Shown here: positions 63,887-64,000 of the stretch, one piece after another
How the letters are laid out: each line of letters begins with the position of its first letter
How positions within the stretch are numbered: the stretch's first letter is position 1
Origin: Haemonchus contortus
Lineage: Eukaryota > Nematoda > Chromadorea > Rhabditida > Trichostrongylidae
Assembly: GCA_000469685.2 (NCBI GenBank)
Contig: LS997565.1
Location: 27,710,645 to 27,774,644, forward strand
Direction: 5' to 3'
Length of the DNA: 64,000 nucleotides
Notes under the pieces: generated by a model
Told to the model about the DNA's origin: nothing
Databases searched by the model: none
What the model saw: the letters and a program-made list of their open reading frames with translations, nothing else
Position numbers and translations under genes: made by a program

Positions 63887-64000
63887 TATATAGTAAGTGA
63901 TCATTTCAAAGGCAGTGACCAACGATGTGACTTAATGTATAGAACGATTTTGGAATATTGAAGAGTCTTTGCATAGAGTCAGGAATTTCTGATAGTTAGA
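63887..64000. other. Right edge of window
   Basis: Short flanking sequence after Helitron copy D; nothing recognised. Confidence 0.4.

Overview
This is a eukaryotic, transposon-rich window. Short exons with nematode-type acceptors (TTTTCAG or similar), exon starts that look like spliced-leader acceptors, and decayed RTE, CR1-like, Ty3/gypsy, mariner and Helitron copies point to a nematode. A strongylid or hookworm-type parasite is most likely, because the RTE fragments (for example HLRWTWESPGG and RELYDSFTTRISPFY) read like the RTE copies common in hookworm assemblies. I see no bacterial operons, no rRNA, no intact tRNA gene and no CRISPR array.

Two host genes could be assembled exon by exon with consistent splice phases, both on the + strand. 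Gene A (8902-25621, eight exons, 327 codons) predicts a protein with an N-terminal myristoylation motif, a central coiled coil and an acidic tail; I do not recognise the family. Gene B (about 33840-55870, nine exons) predicts a roughly 568-residue seven-transmembrane receptor. Its exons for TM1, TM2-TM3, TM4, the third intracellular loop with TM6, TM7 and the tail lie on the + strand. The only exon that fits TM5, with the right phase at both joints, lies on the opposite strand at 46966-47155, at the edge of a 0.5-0.65 kb inverted repeat. This is the most interesting observation here. The 3' end of another gene lies at about 5179-5549, and scattered exon-like pieces lie at 61.3-61.7 kb.

Most other DNA is mobile. 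At 5.7-7.6 kb there is an RTE 5' fragment followed by a CR1-like LINE. Gene A introns hold a MITE, SINEs, a foldback element, an array of about eleven 128-bp units (16.6-18.06 kb) attached to a Helitron-like end, Ty3/gypsy remnants (18.8-20.6 kb, minus) and a CR1-like 3' end (22.7-23.5 kb, minus). The intergenic part holds a SINE, a MITE and a mariner (32109-33375). Gene B introns hold a Helitron (34329-35856), a decayed RTE (38.08-41.3 kb) split by an inverted pair of tRNA-like repeats, the inverted repeat around TM5, a 129-bp palindrome and a second Helitron. The right end has an LTR-element gag remnant and two more Helitrons, one carrying about 48 GTGGGT repeats.

A recurrent theme is one Helitron family carrying a 128-bp module. 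That module appears in low copy in four elements with a recognisable 5' end and a 3' hairpin, and has expanded into a satellite-like array at a fifth site. Exon boundaries were read by eye from splice consensus and phase; none has transcript support here.
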